Source of the DNA: Verrucomicrobiota bacterium
Lineage (GTDB): Bacteria; Verrucomicrobiota; Verrucomicrobiia; CAIQCK01
Reading direction: 5' to 3'
Assembly: GCA_016222825.1 (NCBI GenBank)
Contig: JACRQF010000019.1
Location: 452,090-516,089 of the forward strand
DNA: 64,000 nt
The notes beneath the pieces are model-generated. The model worked only from the letters and a program-made list of their open reading frames with translations. It searched no databases and was not told the DNA's origin. Every line of letters starts with the position of its first letter. Position 1 is the stretch's first letter. Shown one piece after another: positions 8,931-20,320 of the stretch. Both the position numbers and the translations under genes were made by a program.

Positions 8931-10613
8931 ATGCCTTCCAAAGCAAAGCAACTCGGAGTAGAAGACATCTCGCACGCAATGCGTCCGTCTAAACTCAGGC
9001 CAATAGTTCAAAAACGAAAAACGGTTGTATCCGAGCCGCCAGTTCCGCGGCGGGAAGCGGCAACCGAAACCGTTGCGTATCCAATCCCCGCCGGACTGCA
9101 CTACCTCCTGAAAGAAGAAGCTCTCGCGGAAGGCAAGACGGCTGCTGCACTAATGACCGAGTTGCTCGAAGTGGCTGTTACGGAACGGCACCGCGTGCGT
9201 TATCCGATTCTTCGCCCCGCGAAAGCGACGGTTTCTTCATCCGCGCGTGGCCAGCTACACGAGCGTTATGCCTCACGGTTGGTGGCCAACCCGCTGCTTA
9301 CTCGCAAGCTTGTTTCATTTCAAGCCAGCAAGGTCACGCCGTTTTACCGTTGGCTCAAATACAAGGAAGCGTTCTCGCCAGAGTTGGTGGACTACCTGTT
9401 TGATTGTTTGGACATCGCTCGGAACGAATCGGCTCATGTGCTCGATCCTTTTGCTGGAACAGGCACCACCTTGACGCGCGCCAGTGCCCGCCGCTGGAAG
9501 GCCACGGGCATCGAGTTGCTTCCAGTCGGTGTTCACGCGCTGCACGCGAGGTTTGCGGCCGATCGCGTGGACCCTGTGGCGTTCAAGCGAGTGGTAGAAC
9601 GATTAAACGCTCTCGACTGGGACAAGCCGAAAGCCGGATGGCACTTCCCTCATTTGCGGATCACACAAGACGCATTTTCGGCAACTACCGAGGCGCAGAT
9701 GTCAGCCTATCTTCGGTTTCTCGATGGCATCGCCGACGTGGACATGCGTTTTCTCCTGTGGTTCGCCTGTCTCTCGGTGTTGGAAGAGGTGAGTTTTACA
9801 CGAAAGGACGGACAATATCTTCGCTGGGATTCTCGTTCGGGCCGCACTCTAGGCCGCCCGTTCAATAAAGGCGCAATCCTAGCGTTCAATGAAGCTGTTC
9901 GCCAGCGCCTCGCGGAATTTGTGGAGGACCTTCAGACTCGCAACGGTGGCAACTTTTCCCGCAATGTGGAAGTGATTGAAGGCTCCTGCCTCACGGCGCT
10001 GCCCAAATTACCGGAGTCAAAGTTCGACGTTGTTCTGACTTCGCCGCCTTACTGCAACCGATACGACTATACGCGCACCTACGCGCTCGAACTGGCGTTC
10101 TGCGGCAGTAACGAGAACGACATCCGCCGCCTACGCCAGACGCTTCTGTCTGCCACAGTGGAAAACAAAAGCAAGAGGGCTGAACTCTGCGCGCTTTATG
10201 CCCAACTCGGCGCGGGCTATCGCTACAGCGCGATTGAGGGAGCCTACGAACAACAAGCCGCTTTGCAGGAAGTGCTCGGCCTGCTGATCGCCGCAAGGGA
10301 GCGGGACGAACTGAGCAACCCCAATGTGCCCGATCTTGTCGCGAACTACTTCATGGAAATGGCGCAAGTAGTGTTTGAACTTGCTCGCGTGTTGAAGTCT
10401 GGCGGGCATGTCATAATGGTCAACGACAACGTTCGGTATCATGGAGAGGAGGTTCCCGTGGACCTGATCCTTTCCGACTTCGCCGCATCGGCGGGCCTGG
10501 CCGTGGAGAAGATTTGGGTTCTGCCGCGCGGCAAAGGCAATAGCAGCCAGCAAATGGGGCGCTGGGGTCGTCAGGAACTTCGCAAGTGCGTTTACCTCTG
10601 GAAGAAACTCTGA
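8931..10613 (+). CDS. Site-specific DNA methyltransferase (amino type) with RHH-like N-terminus
   Basis: The protein is 560 residues from the ATG at 8931; a GTG at 8889 in the same frame would add 14 residues, and the choice is uncertain. AdoMet motif I (LDPFAGTGTT, about 172-180) comes first. The catalytic motif TSPPYCNRYDYTRTYALE (about 370) follows almost 200 residues later, then a closing region with LKSGGHVIMVND. TSPPY favours an N4-cytosine or N6-adenine product. The first 90 residues contain a strand-helix-helix unit (AYPIPAGLHYLLKEEALAEG, then KTAAALMTELLEVAVTER) that lines up without gaps on Arc-type ribbon-helix-helix proteins, suggesting DNA binding. It sits three bases upstream of an AvaI/BsoBI-like endonuclease gene, so it is very probably the cognate protective enzyme. 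The gene looks more AT-rich than its neighbours, consistent with horizontal acquisition. Confidence 0.9.
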   Translation: MPSKAKQLGVEDISHAMRPSKLRPIVQKRKTVVSEPPVPRREAATETVAYPIPAGLHYLLKEEALAEGKTAAALMTELLEVAVTERHRVRYPILRPAKATVSSSARGQLHERYASRLVANPLLTRKLVSFQASKVTPFYRWLKYKEAFSPELVDYLFDCLDIARNESAHVLDPFAGTGTTLTRASARRWKATGIELLPVGVHALHARFAADRVDPVAFKRVVERLNALDWDKPKAGWHFPHLRITQDAFSATTEAQMSAYLRFLDGIADVDMRFLLWFACLSVLEEVSFTRKDGQYLRWDSRSGRTLGRPFNKGAILAFNEAVRQRLAEFVEDLQTRNGGNFSRNVEVIEGSCLTALPKLPESKFDVVLTSPPYCNRYDYTRTYALELAFCGSNENDIRRLRQTLLSATVENKSKRAELCALYAQLGAGYRYSAIEGAYEQQAALQEVLGLLIAARERDELSNPNVPDLVANYFMEMAQVVFELARVLKSGGHVIMVNDNVRYHGEEVPVDLILSDFAASAGLAVEKIWVLPRGKGNSSQQMGRWGRQELRKCVYLWKKL

Positions 10614-10616
10614 GCC

Positions 10617-11570
10617 ATGAAGGAATCATTTCGCCAGCATCTGAAGTCGGCCAGTGAACTGGAAACGACGCGCGAAGCCTATCGAGCCGGATTCATCGCC
10701 CTCGCGCTCGAAAGAAACCATCGCGCCACGCCCTTCGTGGAGAGAGCACGGGCATTGAAATTGGCGGCTTCGCGTGCAAAGACAGCGGCCGAACTCTTGG
10801 AGATGGAGGACATTCAATCCGCACTGCTCACTGCGGCAGGTGTATCTGACAAAGCGGCATCGCACTTGGAAGCAGCGGACGAGAAGAAAGCCATCGCGGG
10901 ACTCATCAAGAACTTTCTCGAACCCGCTGGCGCGGCCTTCGTCGAGGAATTGGTGTATCGCTTTTTGCTCACGCGTGGTGACACCCTCGGCGGCTCGATG
11001 CGAAACTTGGGCGGAGTTCTGGCTCAACAGAAGTTCACGCGGTCGGTCATCGCCCACTTGAAGAACGCCGGGAAGTCTTACCGTTGGCTCCACGCCGGAA
11101 CTGGCAAGTGGGCCGAAGCACCCGACGATGAAACTGGAATTGAAGTGCATCTCCGTGGACTGGCTTGGCAGAGCGGCAAAGCTTCCCGCACGCTTTACTA
11201 CAACGTGACTGTCGCCGTCTCTCGCAGCCATGTGGATCTGAGCGTGCTCAACTGCGGACCTGATGCCTTGGACCAAGAAATGTTGAAGTCGCCGGCCTCG
11301 TTCCTTGCTCTGGGCGAACTGAAAGGTGGTATAGATCCAAATGGCGCGGATGAGCATTGGAAGACCGCGCGCACGGCACTGAGCCGAATCAACGAAGCCT
11401 TCGCTCGGAACCAAGTTCGGCCGCACACCTTCTTCATCGGTGCCGCCATTGAACCAAAGATGGCCAAGGAGATTTGGAGTTTTCTCGAAAGTGGAATCAT
11501 CGAAAATGCAGCTAATCTAACCAACGAGAACCATGTTGCCTCGCTTACTCGTTGGTTGTGTTCTCTATAG
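10617..11570 (+). CDS. AvaI/BsoBI-family type II restriction endonuclease
   Basis: The protein has 317 residues, close to the size of AvaI and BsoBI (about 315-325 residues). The stretch LGELKGGIDPNGADEHWKTA (from residue 232) is the family signature. E234 and K236 form the ExK pair, H247 lies 11 residues later exactly as the active-site histidine of BsoBI does, and D207 lies 27 residues before E234. All the catalytic residues expected for this PD-(D/E)XK enzyme are therefore present, and the gene looks intact. Family members cut CYCGRG; identical specificity here is an inference. The start is three bases after the methyltransferase stop, so the two genes are co-transcribed with the protective enzyme first. 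Confidence 0.92.
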   Translation: MKESFRQHLKSASELETTREAYRAGFIALALERNHRATPFVERARALKLAASRAKTAAELLEMEDIQSALLTAAGVSDKAASHLEAADEKKAIAGLIKNFLEPAGAAFVEELVYRFLLTRGDTLGGSMRNLGGVLAQQKFTRSVIAHLKNAGKSYRWLHAGTGKWAEAPDDETGIEVHLRGLAWQSGKASRTLYYNVTVAVSRSHVDLSVLNCGPDALDQEMLKSPASFLALGELKGGIDPNGADEHWKTARTALSRINEAFARNQVRPHTFFIGAAIEPKMAKEIWSFLESGIIENAANLTNENHVASLTRWLCSL

Positions 11571-12249
11571 CGTTTGCGGATTACCAAGGTCGAAGCGGGA
11601 ATTGCGGTCACAAGGCGGGAAACTGATAAGGAAGGTTTCCTCCACCTGATCGGGAGATCGGACGCCGATGGAACCGATCTTGGCATACGCTGCGGAAGGG
11701 CGGAACCCGGAAAAGCCGATGTTTTCTTTCCATGAAAACCGCGGTTTCCTGTGGAAACTGAAAGATTTTGTCCAGGAAAACCGTTTTGGGGTGCTCGCGA
11801 CGGCGTCGCGAGGGCTTCAAAAGCGTTTGGGGGTGGTCAAGGCGGCGTCGTGAGCGGTTCAAAACCGTTTTGAAGGGGTGGAAACGGCGTCGCGCCCCCT
11901 TCCAAAGTGTTTTGGAGGGGTAAAAACGGCGTCGCGAGGGCTTCGAAGACGTTTGGGGGTGCTCGCGACGGCGTCTTGACCACTTCGAAGCATCGAAGCT
12001 GGGCTTTGGATGGCGACGCGACCGCATCGAAGGGGCGAAGCTGGCGAAGAGAGAAGACCCCGACCACCGCCAAGTATCCGGGCTGGGGAAAAGCAGTCTT
12101 TTGGAGCGGCGACGGATATCTTTCCTCGGAAGCGGATGGCTGCTGGAGGATCGCTCAGCAGCCGGGCTGGGAAAAGGATTTCGTCTCGATGACTCCCCTT
12201 GGGACTCGAAAGGGTTGATTTATTCGCCGGCCAATCGCACCGTTGGCCC
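11571..12249. other. Gene-free stretch containing the 42-bp repeat array
   Basis: No convincing gene is seen in these 679 bases. They hold a palindrome centred on CCGCGG near 11741 (two 6-bp stems, TTTCCA/TGGAAA and AAACCG/CGGTTT, separated by a small internal loop), and then the 42-bp tandem repeats. A diverged half-unit reaches to about 12040. Several frames on both strands stay open through the array because the period is a multiple of three, so the open frames alone are not evidence of coding. Confidence 0.6.
11783..11992. repeat. Five tandem 42-bp repeats
   Basis: Exact 42-bp periodicity starts at 11783, 11825, 11867, 11909 and 11951. Each unit begins GTTTTGGGG or GTTTGGGGG (variants GTTTTGAAGG and GTTTTGGAGG), has GGCGTCGCGAG or a close variant at positions 20-30, and ends in TTCAAAAG- or TTCGAAG-type bases. 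There are no unique spacers, so this is not CRISPR. Units 1 and 5 share CTCGCGACGGCGTC. Unit 1 contains the perfect palindrome CTCGCGAC-ggc-GTCGCGAG. Read on the minus strand, one frame gives a 14-residue basic repeat (SRRRxxHPxTxxK), but other frames are open too. It lies just downstream of the R-M genes. Confidence 0.9.
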
Positions 12250-12714
12250 ATGCGATTGTGGACGCTTCATCCCGGTTATCTCGACGCTCGCGGACTCGTC
12301 GCGGCGTGGCGGGAGGCGTTGCTGGCGCAGAAGGTTTTGAGCGGCGGCACGCGCGGTTATACGCGACATCCGCAGCTTGCGCGGTTCCGGGCGGCGCGCG
12401 ACCCGCTGGCGGCGATGGCGGCGTTTCAGGCGGGGCTGGCGGCGGAGGCGGCGCGGCGGGGCTATCGTTTCGACACCGCGAAGATCGCCCGGCGGAGGTT
12501 CACCGGTCGGATGACGGAGACGCGGGGGCAATTGCTATATGAGTGGAAGCATCTGCGAGCGAAACTGCGGGTGCGTTCGCCGGAGGTGTATCGCCGGCTG
12601 CGCGGCGTGAAGAGGCCGAAGGCGCATCCGATGTTCCGCATCGTGCCCGGCGGTGTGCGGGAATGGGAGAAACGCGCCGCGTCGCCTGTTCGTTTACAGG
12701 ATGGGAAGAAGTAA
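12250..12714 (+). CDS. Pyrimidine dimer DNA glycosylase/endonuclease V family protein
   Basis: The product is 154 residues from the ATG at 12250, giving MRLWTLHPGYLDARGLVAAW at the N-terminus, which is the usual start of this family (PF03013); a longer reading from 12199 is unlikely. Further family features are REALLAQKVLSGGTRGYTRHPQL, a central alanine-rich helix, RGYRFDTAKI and LLYEWKHLRAKLRVRSPEVY. Members are related to phage T4 endonuclease V, which cleaves the glycosyl bond at UV-induced cyclobutane pyrimidine dimers. Many bacterial members are uncharacterised, so the exact activity is inferred. It is a stand-alone gene on the edge of the repeat region. Confidence 0.85.
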   Translation: MRLWTLHPGYLDARGLVAAWREALLAQKVLSGGTRGYTRHPQLARFRAARDPLAAMAAFQAGLAAEAARRGYRFDTAKIARRRFTGRMTETRGQLLYEWKHLRAKLRVRSPEVYRRLRGVKRPKAHPMFRIVPGGVREWEKRAASPVRLQDGKK

Positions 12715-12815
12715 CCCTCTCGAAAATCGGCGGGCCGTCGGTTCCAGGGGACAACGAACGCGCTTCGACGATGAAGCTTTGCAAGGCGGCAGGTTTACGC
12801 TAGAAGCTGCGGTTC

Positions 12816-15458
<2,643 letters not shown>

Positions 15459-15566
15459 GTCTTCCGCAGCGGCATCGGCCCCTGAACTGCGGCGCAAAGA
15501 GGATCATGCGGGCACGATCCACTGCGCGGGTGAAACGCCGGCGCTGCGGCCGGGTTGGTTCTCGGA

Positions 15567-16871
15567 TCAGATGCTCCACCCCGCGCGCATCGCCCGCGAC
15601 AAGAGCCGGTTCGCGGTCGGGTCGCCGGGGAAGATTTCCCGCGCCGGATCCCACTTCAGCGGCCGGCCAAGGCGGCACGAGATGAAGCAGAGATGGCAGA
15701 CGCTCGCAGCGCGATGGCCCAACTCCGCGTGCGTCGCCGGCAGCCGGCGGGAGAGGACGCAGTCAATGAAATCCGCGTGGTGGAGAGAGCCGGTGCGGAC
15801 GCGGCTTTCGCCGGGACGGATGGTTGAACTCAAGATGTCTTCCGAACTGGCGGTGACGTCCCATCCGCTCATGTGAAGCCAGCCCTCGCTGCCCTCGAAC
15901 CGCACGCCGAAGCCGTCGCCGCTGGCGAGCACCAGCTTCATGCCGTTCGCGTAACGGCACGTGATCTCAAACTCTGTCGGCGCGTCGTAGATGCCGTCGG
16001 TCGGGAAGGTGCCCTTGCCGTCAATGTCCACCGGCCCGGTGAGGTCCACGCCCATGCCCCACGTGGCGAGGTCCACGGCATGCACGCCGTTGTCGCTGAT
16101 GTAGCCTTCGCCGTAATCGAGGATCCAGCGGAAGTTGAAATGGCAGCGCGCCGGCGTGTAAGGCATCCACGGCGCGGGGCCGAGCCAGAGGTCGTAGTTG
16201 AAATCCGGCGGCACCGGTTGCGGCGCTTCCAAGCCGGTGAAGCTGCCGCGCACGCCAAACCCACGGCCTGGAACGCAACGGACAGTGTGCAACTTGCCGA
16301 TGCGGCCGTTGCGCACCAGTTCGCAGGCGGCACGAAACGTCTGCACCGAGCGCCGCTGCGTGCCGGTCTGGAGCACGCGGCCGTGGCGTTGGACCGTCTC
16401 GACGACGGCGCGGCCCTCCGCGACGGAGTAAGCCAGCGGTTTCTCGCAATAGATGTCCTTGCCGTGGCGCGCGGCGGCGATGGTGATAACCGCGTGCGTA
16501 TGGTCCGGTGTGCCGATCATGATGGCGTCAATGTCACGGCGCGCGATCAACTCGCGGAAGTCCTGCGTGACCTTGCAGCCTTTGTAGCTGCTCACGCCGG
16601 TTTGTTTCGCGTAGCGGTCCTCGATGGTGGCGGCCATCGCCTTGGCGCGCGCGAGGTCCACGTCGCACGAGGCGACGATCTGCACGCGCGGGTCGGCCAG
16701 GAACATGCGCGTGTTGTGGCCTCCCTGGTTGCCGACGCCGATGCAGGCCATTGTGATGCGCTCGTTGGCCGGCGCAGCCCCTGCACGTTTGGTCTGGAGG
16801 ATGAACGGCGCCACTACGGCGCCGCGGCAGGCAACCTTGAGGAATGTGCGTCGCGAAAGGCTCGTCTTCAT
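15567..16871 (-). CDS. Gfo/Idh/MocA family oxidoreductase, Tat-exported
   Basis: The start at 16871 (MKTSLSRRTFLKVACRGAVV) gives a textbook Tat signal; an upstream ATG at 16892 adds seven residues. The mature protein has a Rossmann fold start (ITMACIGVGNQGGHN), the family's GTPDHTHAVITIAAARHGKDIYCEKPLA segment with the EKP lysine, and the C-terminal substrate domain (DNGVHAVDLATWGMG). Such enzymes oxidise or reduce sugars and related compounds with tightly held NAD(P), which explains export in folded form by Tat. It is the last gene of the minus-strand operon starting near 23.6 kb, behind sialidase-like and toroid proteins, and probably modifies a sugar released by them. The exact substrate is unknown. 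Confidence 0.92.
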   Translation of the reverse strand: MKTSLSRRTFLKVACRGAVVAPFILQTKRAGAAPANERITMACIGVGNQGGHNTRMFLADPRVQIVASCDVDLARAKAMAATIEDRYAKQTGVSSYKGCKVTQDFRELIARRDIDAIMIGTPDHTHAVITIAAARHGKDIYCEKPLAYSVAEGRAVVETVQRHGRVLQTGTQRRSVQTFRAACELVRNGRIGKLHTVRCVPGRGFGVRGSFTGLEAPQPVPPDFNYDLWLGPAPWMPYTPARCHFNFRWILDYGEGYISDNGVHAVDLATWGMGVDLTGPVDIDGKGTFPTDGIYDAPTEFEITCRYANGMKLVLASGDGFGVRFEGSEGWLHMSGWDVTASSEDILSSTIRPGESRVRTGSLHHADFIDCVLSRRLPATHAELGHRAASVCHLCFISCRLGRPLKWDPAREIFPGDPTANRLLSRAMRAGWSI

Positions 16872-16963
16872 AGCAGTTTCCGATTGTGGCAACGTGATGG
16901 TCGCTCTCCGTGCTGCGTCGGGTCAAGCGGTTTGTAAGGCAATCGCGCCACTCCATCGCGCAA

Positions 16964-19033
16964 TTACTTCTTCGTCTTCCGATAGATCGCGCCGGGACTG
17001 ATCTTCTCCGCGTAGGACATCATTGTGAAACAGACCAACTGCGTCAGCTTCGGCTCGCCGGCGGCAAAGACCTGAGTGGCGAGGTAGCGCAGTTCCTGGT
17101 CGGCGGCGGCGGCGATGGCCGCGCCGTCGGGCAGGTGGCGGGCGTAGACGTATTGATGGAACGGCAGGCCGCCGAGCTTGCAGCCCCATTGCTTGTTGTA
17201 GTCCCACGGACAGTTCGCGCCGCGACCGCGCTGGTTCTCGCGCATCCACTCTAGCGCCGCACGGATGTGTCCCACACTCGCCTTGCCGAGCGGACTCTTC
17301 AGCTCGAGGTGCGCCATCCCCGTGGAGAACGCCTCGAAGACATACATCACCACCGCCGGCGCGGCCTCCTTGAAACCGATGTGCTCGGCCTTGCGGAAAT
17401 CCATCTTGTTGAGCCAGTCGAGCGTGCCGCGAGCGACCTTCAGGTATTTCTCGTCACCCGTCTCCGCGTAGAGCATGAACGCGACCGAGCCGAAGATGCC
17501 CGATGAGCACCACCATTCGCCGTCGAACTTGCTCCAGAGTCCGTCGGTGATGCCGCCGCCCGGCCCGACATAGTTGTCCAGCACCAGCTTCGTGTAGGCC
17601 ATCACCGAGTCCATGTAGCGTTGCCGGTCGGCCACGCTCTCGCAACGCACCGCAGTCGCCAGCACGCCCATCGCGATGCTCGCGCAATCAGCAACATACC
17701 ACTCGCCCTTCGTCTCGCCCGGCTTGCGGCCGTAATGCATCCAGTAAGCGCCCTTGGGTGTCATGCCGTCCTGATACTCGATCATCCGGTCCGACCATCT
17801 CCGACAAACCTCCAGATACTTCCGCTCGCCTGTGAGGTCAAACGCCACCGCCAGCGCCCGCACCGCGTAGGAGTCATGGTAGAAAGGCACCTTGCGCTCT
17901 GGAGTGTTCAGTTCCGCGCAAGCCGCGTCGCACATCTTCAGGAACTCCGCGCGCAGACGGTCGCGGTCGGAAGCGCGGTCGGCTTGATAGAACCAACCCG
18001 CCGGCAGGCTGCGCAGTTTCAGCGACAGGCCACCCTTGTAGTTGAAATAGGTGATGAGCGCGCGGTCGCCGACCCAAGTGACCGCTGGATACGCCCACGC
18101 GTCGTCGGGCGCGTCTTCCAGATTGCGAAAGTTCGTCCACGTCTCGCCTTCGTCCTTGGAGATTGCCGCCGTGAAAGGATTCCGCCGTTTGGCGCCGGGG
18201 TTGTGGTTCCAAATTGCCAGCAGGTTTCGAGTAGTCGGGATGCGCGTGATGGCAACCGGCGCGTCGGAGCCGACGAGCGACGTCGGCACCGGCTCACTCC
18301 ACGTCGCGCCGCCGTCTTTCGAGAGGCTCTTGTATTGACCTCCCAAACCAGTGCGCATCAGCATCATCACGCGTCCGTCGGCCAGTTCAATGCACGCTGG
18401 CTCGTAGCACTTACCTTTCGCCGGCCGCACACGCTGGCTGTCGCGCCACGTCTTGCCGTCGTCGTCGGAGAGAACGCAATAACTGTCCCCGCCTTCCCAC
18501 GCCTCCAGCAGGATGCGCCCGCTCCGCAGCCGGATGCAGCGGCCGTTGGTGAGGCCCGTGTATTTGCCATCCGGGCTGAGTTGCTTGCCGACGCTCCATG
18601 TTTTCCCATCGTCGGCGGAAGTGCGCATCATGATGCGGCAGTCGCTGGACTCGGTGTTCTTCTGGCAATGAAAGAGCGCGAGATCGCCGTTGCGAAGGCG
18701 AATGAGGTTGACCTCCATCACATTGCAGCCGCCGTCGTTCTCGACCAGCGTGAACTTCCCGCCCCAAGTCCGCCCGCCATCCTGCGAGAGCTTGCCCGCG
18801 ATGCGCGCCGGCCCGTGGTCCGCGCCCTGGCCCGCGTAGAACTCCGTCCATGCCAGCAATAGCGAGCCGTCCTTGCGCTGGATGATCGCCGCCTCGCTGT
18901 TGCGCGGGTTCTTTGGCCCGACGGGCGCGACGAACATCTCAAAAACTTCCGCATCTTTGAACTCGGCCGCAGCGGCGAGTTCAGCCAAGAAGACGCAGAC
19001 CGTCAGCATCAGAACTGTTTGACAGAGTTTCAT
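16964..19033 (-). CDS. Secreted sialidase-like (BNR) propeller fused to an alpha/alpha-toroid domain
   Basis: The start at 19033 gives a good signal peptide (MKLCQTVLMLTVCVFLAELAAA); 19051 would add six residues. The N-terminal half (to about residue 340) contains five Asp-box repeats of the sialidase fold: SQDGGRTW, SADDGKTW, SDDDGKTW, SKDGGATW and SKDEGETW. The C-terminal half (about 350-690) has helical hairpins with YHDSYAVRALAVAFDLTGERKYLEVCRRWSD-type repeats, as in six-hairpin glycosidases. The fusion suggests two activities or a propeller that positions the substrate for the toroid. Exo-sialidase activity itself is not proven: BNR proteins in these phyla often act on other sugars. Genes on both sides are co-directional and close. 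Confidence 0.85.
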   Translation of the reverse strand: MKLCQTVLMLTVCVFLAELAAAAEFKDAEVFEMFVAPVGPKNPRNSEAAIIQRKDGSLLLAWTEFYAGQGADHGPARIAGKLSQDGGRTWGGKFTLVENDGGCNVMEVNLIRLRNGDLALFHCQKNTESSDCRIMMRTSADDGKTWSVGKQLSPDGKYTGLTNGRCIRLRSGRILLEAWEGGDSYCVLSDDDGKTWRDSQRVRPAKGKCYEPACIELADGRVMMLMRTGLGGQYKSLSKDGGATWSEPVPTSLVGSDAPVAITRIPTTRNLLAIWNHNPGAKRRNPFTAAISKDEGETWTNFRNLEDAPDDAWAYPAVTWVGDRALITYFNYKGGLSLKLRSLPAGWFYQADRASDRDRLRAEFLKMCDAACAELNTPERKVPFYHDSYAVRALAVAFDLTGERKYLEVCRRWSDRMIEYQDGMTPKGAYWMHYGRKPGETKGEWYVADCASIAMGVLATAVRCESVADRQRYMDSVMAYTKLVLDNYVGPGGGITDGLWSKFDGEWWCSSGIFGSVAFMLYAETGDEKYLKVARGTLDWLNKMDFRKAEHIGFKEAAPAVVMYVFEAFSTGMAHLELKSPLGKASVGHIRAALEWMRENQRGRGANCPWDYNKQWGCKLGGLPFHQYVYARHLPDGAAIAAAADQELRYLATQVFAAGEPKLTQLVCFTMMSYAEKISPGAIYRKTKK

Positions 19034-19063
19034 GGTTTCCTTTTCCAGCAAGCTTGCGCAGTT

Positions 19064-20308
19064 TCACGAGGATGTTGTTTTTCCAAAAACCCTCCCTGGC
19101 CAAAGATACTCGGCGAGCATCAGGCCCGTGAACACAGTGGATCGTTTTCGCCTCATGAAGAAGAACGCGTCGCGACGCGCGGGGTCTGCGACGTTGGCCA
19201 GGAACTTGTTGAGCGCCGCGACGACATCTTCACGGTCGCCGAACAGGTTGTGGTAGCCCATCAGGAACAACGGCGCCAACGGCGAGCGGTCCAAGTTGCC
19301 CTCATCGCCGCGGTCCCACAGGCCGCGGTCGTTTTGTGTGGAGACGATCCAGTCTATCCATTTTCGCGCCGCGTCTTTGAGCCTCTTTCGCTCCTCGTCG
19401 CCATCCACCGTCTGATACATGGTCCACAACCAGCCTTCGCCGCAATACGCTGTGAGCGCCAGTTCCCAGCGGGTGCCTTTCACCTGCCGGGGCGGCAGGT
19501 AGTAACGCACATATCCCTCGCCGGTTGTTCCCGTCCGGCTGAGCCACTCGATGGATTTCTTGCTGAACGCCCTGAAGAACGGATTCTGATTCAACGACGC
19601 ATACATGCTCGAGAAGCGCGCGCCGACAATGCCACTGGCGACCGGGAAGGGCGTGGCATCGAGGTGTGGCTTGGAAAGCCCGTTCGGGCCGACATCGTTG
19701 TGCCGGTAACCGAGACCGACGCTTCCGTCCGGATAAAGGAAACCTCTCGAGCCGCCCCGGCCCATGCCGGAAGGATCCGTGTCGGAGCCATACCGCAGAT
19801 AGTTGGCAAACGCATCCAGCGCCGTGAGGAAAAGACGCTTCTGTGAATTGCTGGCAAACGGCAGCGCCGAATACAGCGCGTTGCAGGCCTGTGTGGAATC
19901 GCAGAGGTAGATGTTTCCCTGCAAAATCCCGTCATTCCAGACGCCCTCGGGCAATTGACGGTCAGCGAGAAGCTTCGCGCTGGCCAGCACCGCCTCTCGA
20001 TACCGTGGCTCATCAAACTCCCTGGCCGCGACACCCAGCAATCGCGCGCATTCGCCCCGGATAAAAATGGAAAGACCTTCCACAGGACGGTCGCCGACCA
20101 CAGCCATGCACTCCGCGTCAATCTTCAACTGGTGGATCCATGCCGCCACCTCCTTGAAGAGAGAATGGGCCTGGTCCCGGCTCAGCGTGATCTTGGCCTT
20201 GTTCCCCGGCGGGTTCTGCGCCAAGACCCCGCGCAAGGGCAAAACCGCAGCGGCTGCCGCGCCAGCGACCAGAAAGTGGCGACGACTAATAGGAGTTCCG
20301 AGTTTCAT
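19064..20308 (-). CDS. Tat-exported alpha/alpha-toroid protein
   Basis: The 414-residue protein begins with a Tat signal (PISRRHFLVAGAAAAAVLPL). The remainder is helical with repeated hairpins, for example RLLGVAAREFDEPRYREAVLASAKLLADRQLPEGVWND, SQKRLFLTALDAFANYLRYG and RKWIDWIVSTQNDRGLWDRGDEG, typical of alpha/alpha-toroid enzymes such as glycosidases, epimerases and lyases. No signature residues for one family stand out, so the reaction is not assigned. The start has a GGAG ribosome site. Only 12 bases separate it from the putative glycosidase gene upstream, and about 30 bases from the sialidase-toroid gene downstream, so all three are likely translated from one mRNA. Confidence 0.75.
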   Translation of the reverse strand: MKLGTPISRRHFLVAGAAAAAVLPLRGVLAQNPPGNKAKITLSRDQAHSLFKEVAAWIHQLKIDAECMAVVGDRPVEGLSIFIRGECARLLGVAAREFDEPRYREAVLASAKLLADRQLPEGVWNDGILQGNIYLCDSTQACNALYSALPFASNSQKRLFLTALDAFANYLRYGSDTDPSGMGRGGSRGFLYPDGSVGLGYRHNDVGPNGLSKPHLDATPFPVASGIVGARFSSMYASLNQNPFFRAFSKKSIEWLSRTGTTGEGYVRYYLPPRQVKGTRWELALTAYCGEGWLWTMYQTVDGDEERKRLKDAARKWIDWIVSTQNDRGLWDRGDEGNLDRSPLAPLFLMGYHNLFGDREDVVAALNKFLANVADPARRDAFFFMRRKRSTVFTGLMLAEYLWPGRVFGKTTSS

Positions 20309-20320
20309 GCTTGTCTCCAG

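Noticed and set aside
6588..9101. Very long minus-strand frame (837 codons) across the lactonase, GH43-like and methyltransferase genes
   Set aside because: Only its last 396 codons, from the ATG at 7778, code for the lactonase. The rest is the reverse of real plus-strand genes and is open because of high GC.
11783..11992. CRISPR array
   Set aside because: The repeats adjoin with no unique spacers and no cas genes are near.
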